DNA from: Bradyrhizobium sp. WSM3983
Lineage (GTDB): Bacteria > Pseudomonadota > Alphaproteobacteria > Rhizobiales > Xanthobacteraceae
DNA length: 64,000 bases
Assembly: GCF_000473045.1 (NCBI RefSeq)
Contig: NZ_AXAY01000014.1
Location: forward strand, 192-64,191
Direction of reading: 5' to 3'
The notes beneath the pieces are model-generated. The model saw only the letters and a program-made list of their open reading frames with translations. It was not told where the DNA came from and made no database searches. How positions within the stretch are numbered: position 1 is the stretch's first letter; the number at the start of each line of letters is the position of its first letter. Below, in pieces: positions 61,438-64,000 of this stretch. The translations under genes were made by a program, and so were the position numbers.

Positions 61438-62397
61438 GTGAAGGTGAACGTCGACAAGACACTCGTAGCGTCGATTGCCCTCCATGTCCTCGTGATTGGA
61501 TGGGGCTTGCTCACCTTTAGCAGCAAGGCCTTCATCGCGCCGGAAGAGTCGCTGCCGATCGACATCATCTCCACCGACCAGCTCGCGCAGATCACCAACG
61601 GGCAGAAGACCGGCAAGAAGGAAGAGCCGAAGCCCAAGGTCGAGAAGATCGCCGAGGCCAAGCCCGAGGAAGATTCCGTCGGCAAGGTCACCGAGAAGAA
61701 AGAGCTGATCAAGACCAACTCGACCCCCGATACGCCGCCGAAGCCTGTCGAAAAGCCGGTCGAGAAGAAGCCCGATCCGCCGAAGCCGGTCGCCGAGACC
61801 AAGCCCAAGGAGGAGCCGAAGCCGCAGGAGAAGAAGCCTGATCCGGCCAAGGAAGATCCGATCGCCGAGCTGCAGAAGAAGCTGGACACCAAGAAGCCGC
61901 CGCCCAAGCCGGTGGAGCAAAAGGTTGCGGCGGTACAGCCGCAGCAACAGCCGAAGCCCAAGGAGCGCAGCTTCGACCCAGCGCAGATTCAGCGCGACCT
62001 CGACAAGCGCGCCGCGACCCGGCACGAGCTCGCCGGCACGGCGCTGAATGCGTCCGCCTCGTTGGGCTCGACGTCCGGGACAGCCGCCACCAATGTCGCG
62101 ACCTGGCAAGGTGCATTCCAGGGCGCGGTCAAGCGCTGCTTCACGCCCACCTATAACGGGCAGGACGCCAACCAGTACGAAGCCGACATCGACATTCCCA
62201 TGAGGATCGACGGATCGCTCGCCTCCGAGCCCGTCATCGTCGCGGTGCGAGGACCGTCGCGCTCGATCGCCCAGGCGGTTGCAGAAAGCGCCAAGCGCGC
62301 CATCGTGCAGTGCCAGGTCTATTCATTCATGCCGAAGCAGCAATACGAGAGCTGGAAGGTCATTCCGATGACTTTCGGCCTGAAAGACATGTTGTGA
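61438..62397 (+). CDS. tolA: Tol-Pal system protein TolA
   Basis: 319-residue envelope-spanning protein. GTG start at 61438. A single membrane helix (TLVASIALHVLVIGWGLLTF, residues 6-25) is followed by a long Lys/Pro/Glu-rich periplasmic domain (about 50-180, with KPKEEPKPQEKKPDP-type repeats), and a C-terminal TolA/TonB-like domain containing two Cys (KRCFTPTYNG and IVQCQVYSF) that may form a disulfide. It transmits the TolQR motor force to TolB and Pal. Confidence 0.93.
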   Translation: MKVNVDKTLVASIALHVLVIGWGLLTFSSKAFIAPEESLPIDIISTDQLAQITNGQKTGKKEEPKPKVEKIAEAKPEEDSVGKVTEKKELIKTNSTPDTPPKPVEKPVEKKPDPPKPVAETKPKEEPKPQEKKPDPAKEDPIAELQKKLDTKKPPPKPVEQKVAAVQPQQQPKPKERSFDPAQIQRDLDKRAATRHELAGTALNASASLGSTSGTAATNVATWQGAFQGAVKRCFTPTYNGQDANQYEADIDIPMRIDGSLASEPVIVAVRGPSRSIAQAVAESAKRAIVQCQVYSFMPKQQYESWKVIPMTFGLKDML

Positions 62398-62420
62398 CAT
62401 CCGAACAAAAGAATTTTGCG

Positions 62421-63791
62421 ATGAATGACGTTCGATTGATGAACCGCCGCCGCTTCATGACCCTGACCGGGTCGACGCTCGCGTTGCTCGGGGGCGGACA
62501 AGCCTTCGCCCAACAGCCCCAGCAGGGGCGGCTCCGCATCGATCCGACGGAGTTTCGTCCGATCCCGATCGCGATCACCAATTTCGTGCCGGGGTCGCCC
62601 GCCGACGGCGATGTCAGCAATGGTGTCACGCAGGTCATCACCAACAATCTGAAGCGCTCGGGCCTGTTTGCCCCGATCGACCAGGCCGCCTTCATCGAGC
62701 GCATCAGCAACATCGACGTCGCGCCGCAATTCCAGAACTGGAAGACCCTCAACGCGCAGGCGCTCGTTACCGGCCGCATGACGCGGCAGCAGGACGGCCG
62801 CCTCAAGGCCGAATTCCGCCTGTGGGACGTGGTCACAGGCCAGCAGCTCGCCGGCCAGCAATATTTCACCTCGCCGGAATATTGGCGCCGGATCGCCCAC
62901 ATCATCTCCGACCAGATCTACGAGCAGATGACCGGCGAAAAGGGCTATTTCGACAGCCGCGTGGTGTTCGTCGACGAGTCCGGGCCGAAGGAGCGCCGCG
63001 TCAAGCGGCTCGCGATGATGGACCAGGACGGCGCCAATGTGCGCTATCTGACTCGCGGCGCCGACCTCGTGCTGACGCCGCGCTTCTCGCCGAACTCGCA
63101 AGAGATCACCTACATGGAGTTTGGCCAGGGCGATCCGAAGGTCTATCTGTTCAACATCGAGACCGGCCAGCGCGAGATCGTCGGCAATTTCCCCGGCATG
63201 ACCTTTGCTCCCAGGTTCTCTCCGGACGGCCAGCGCGTGATCATGAGCCTGCAGCAGGGCGGCAATTCCAACCTGTTCGTGATGGATCTGCGCTCGCGCT
63301 CGACCACGCGCCTCACCGACACGCCGGCGATCGACACGTCTCCGTCCTACTCGCCGGACGGCACCCGGATCTGCTTCGAGTCCGATCGCGGCGGCAGGTC
63401 ACAGATCTATGTGATGGCGGCGGGCGGTGGACAGGCGCAGCGCATCTCCTTCTCCAAGGACGACAACAACGCCACCTATTCGACACCGGTGTGGTCGCCG
63501 CGCGGCGATTACATCGCCTTCACTAGGCAAGGCGGCGGGCAATTCTCGATCGGCGTCATGAAGCCTGATGGCTCCGGCGAACGGCTCCTCACGTCAGGCT
63601 TTCACAATGAAGGCCCGACCTTCTCGCCGAACGGCCGCGTGCTGATGTTCTTCCGCGATCCCGGCGGCAATGGCGGACCGTCGCTGTTCTCCGTCGACAT
63701 CTCCGGCCGAAACGAGTTGAAGGTGCCGACGCCGGGCTTCGCCTCCGATCCGGCGTGGTCGCCGCTGCTGTCCGCGACCGCAGGCCAATAG
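62421..63791 (+). CDS. tolB: Tol-Pal system protein TolB
   Basis: 456-residue periplasmic beta-propeller. The N-terminus MNRRRFMTLTGSTLALLGGGQAFA has a twin-arginine-like pattern, so export may use Tat rather than Sec. The N-terminal domain (to about residue 165) is followed by WD40-like propeller blades (PRFSPNSQEITYMEF, PRFSPDGQRVIMSLQ, PSYSPDGTRICFESD, PVWSPRGDYIAFTRQ, PTFSPNGRVLMFFRD). ATG at 62421 is used; a GTG at 62394 overlapping the tolA stop, and an ATG at 62439, are alternatives. Binds Pal and TolA. Confidence 0.93.
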   Translation: MNDVRLMNRRRFMTLTGSTLALLGGGQAFAQQPQQGRLRIDPTEFRPIPIAITNFVPGSPADGDVSNGVTQVITNNLKRSGLFAPIDQAAFIERISNIDVAPQFQNWKTLNAQALVTGRMTRQQDGRLKAEFRLWDVVTGQQLAGQQYFTSPEYWRRIAHIISDQIYEQMTGEKGYFDSRVVFVDESGPKERRVKRLAMMDQDGANVRYLTRGADLVLTPRFSPNSQEITYMEFGQGDPKVYLFNIETGQREIVGNFPGMTFAPRFSPDGQRVIMSLQQGGNSNLFVMDLRSRSTTRLTDTPAIDTSPSYSPDGTRICFESDRGGRSQIYVMAAGGGQAQRISFSKDDNNATYSTPVWSPRGDYIAFTRQGGGQFSIGVMKPDGSGERLLTSGFHNEGPTFSPNGRVLMFFRDPGGNGGPSLFSVDISGRNELKVPTPGFASDPAWSPLLSATAGQ

Positions 63792-64000
63792 ACCGCGCGC
63801 GCCCTGCAACGCGCGATGTTTTCGAAAAAGAAGCGCCGATTTTTCGCGTTTCTGCGTGCGCGGCAAGGTTTCCTTCACCTTGTGCCCGGCAAGGCTTGCC
63901 TAGTTGCTTGATATTTCAGTAGAAACAGTTTCGCTATTGCCGAAAAACAACTCGACTTTAACGATGTTCCCTCAGAAAGGCTTCATCTGGTCTGGGTAAA
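63792..64000. other. Region downstream of tolB
   Basis: About 210 A+T-richer bases after tolB with no open frame of note. A weak GC-rich hairpin (CGCGCG at 63794-63799 and 63810-63815) precedes a TTTTC stretch. By gene order elsewhere pal should follow beyond the window; the last bases probably include its promoter. Confidence 0.4.

Overview
The window is a GC-rich alphaproteobacterial chromosome segment, most likely from Bradyrhizobium or a close relative. I infer this from codon and GC bias, a tolQRAB cluster of rhizobial type, a DUF2852 protein, an ECF42-type sigma factor with DGPF/YCII partners, and several palindromic intergenic elements of the sort scattered through Bradyrhizobium genomes. 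No rRNA, tRNA, CRISPR array, integrase or intact insertion sequence was seen.

Layout. (1) 1-6.7 kb looks accessory and is visibly richer in A+T: an AbiE-type toxin-antitoxin pair, then a minus-strand set of glycosyltransferase, frameshifted MFS efflux protein and alpha/beta hydrolase, then an intact but divergent YbgC-like thioesterase. It ends against a 5'-truncated second ybgC copy at 6.77 kb, a likely island edge. (2) 7.2-19.4 kb is a nitrogen-scavenging block: D-carbamoylase, an amino-acid-type ABC transporter with two paralogous binding proteins, a NodB-fold hydrolase, a hydantoin-racemase-like protein, an Opp-type binding protein and an amidohydrolase, bounded by two LysR regulators and preceded internally by a near-consensus sigma-54 promoter. 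(3) 19.6-27.4 kb is a Pot-type transporter joined to a flavin/iron-sulfur amine (opine or D-amino-acid type) oxidase with two different DAO-family subunits. (4) 27.5-33.8 kb holds an ABC-F protein, two SDRs, DctA and a UraA/RutG-type nucleobase permease. (5) 33.9-38.6 kb has a LuxR regulator, a YadA-like trimeric autotransporter with a small exported companion, a remnant of a second LuxR gene and a Sir2 deacylase. (6) 38.7-46 kb has HyuA/HyuB, a GST with a divergent TetR regulator, and a chemoreceptor gene broken by a one-base frameshift.

(7) 47.2-54 kb contains what I consider the main finding. An ECF42-type sigma factor is co-transcribed with a YCII/DGPF protein, and four separate promoters in this stretch carry exactly TGTCGG-N17-CGTCTT, ahead of the YCII-sigma operon, an SRPBCC-VOC pair, an NTF2-like gene and a second YCII pair. 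This reads as a compact local ECF regulon. (8) 54-59.8 kb has a TetR regulator and a DUF2852 gene sharing a 19-bp palindromic operator, a CtpA-type protease, a delta-9 type desaturase, a serine acetyltransferase and a DUF2231 membrane protein. (9) 60.2-63.8 kb is tolQ-tolR-tolA-tolB, with pal presumably just outside the window.

Themes. Cyclic-amide and carbamoyl nitrogen use recurs in three places (D-carbamoylase/racemase cluster, HyuAB, nucleobase permease). All family assignments come from reading motifs in the translated sequence; no database search was run.
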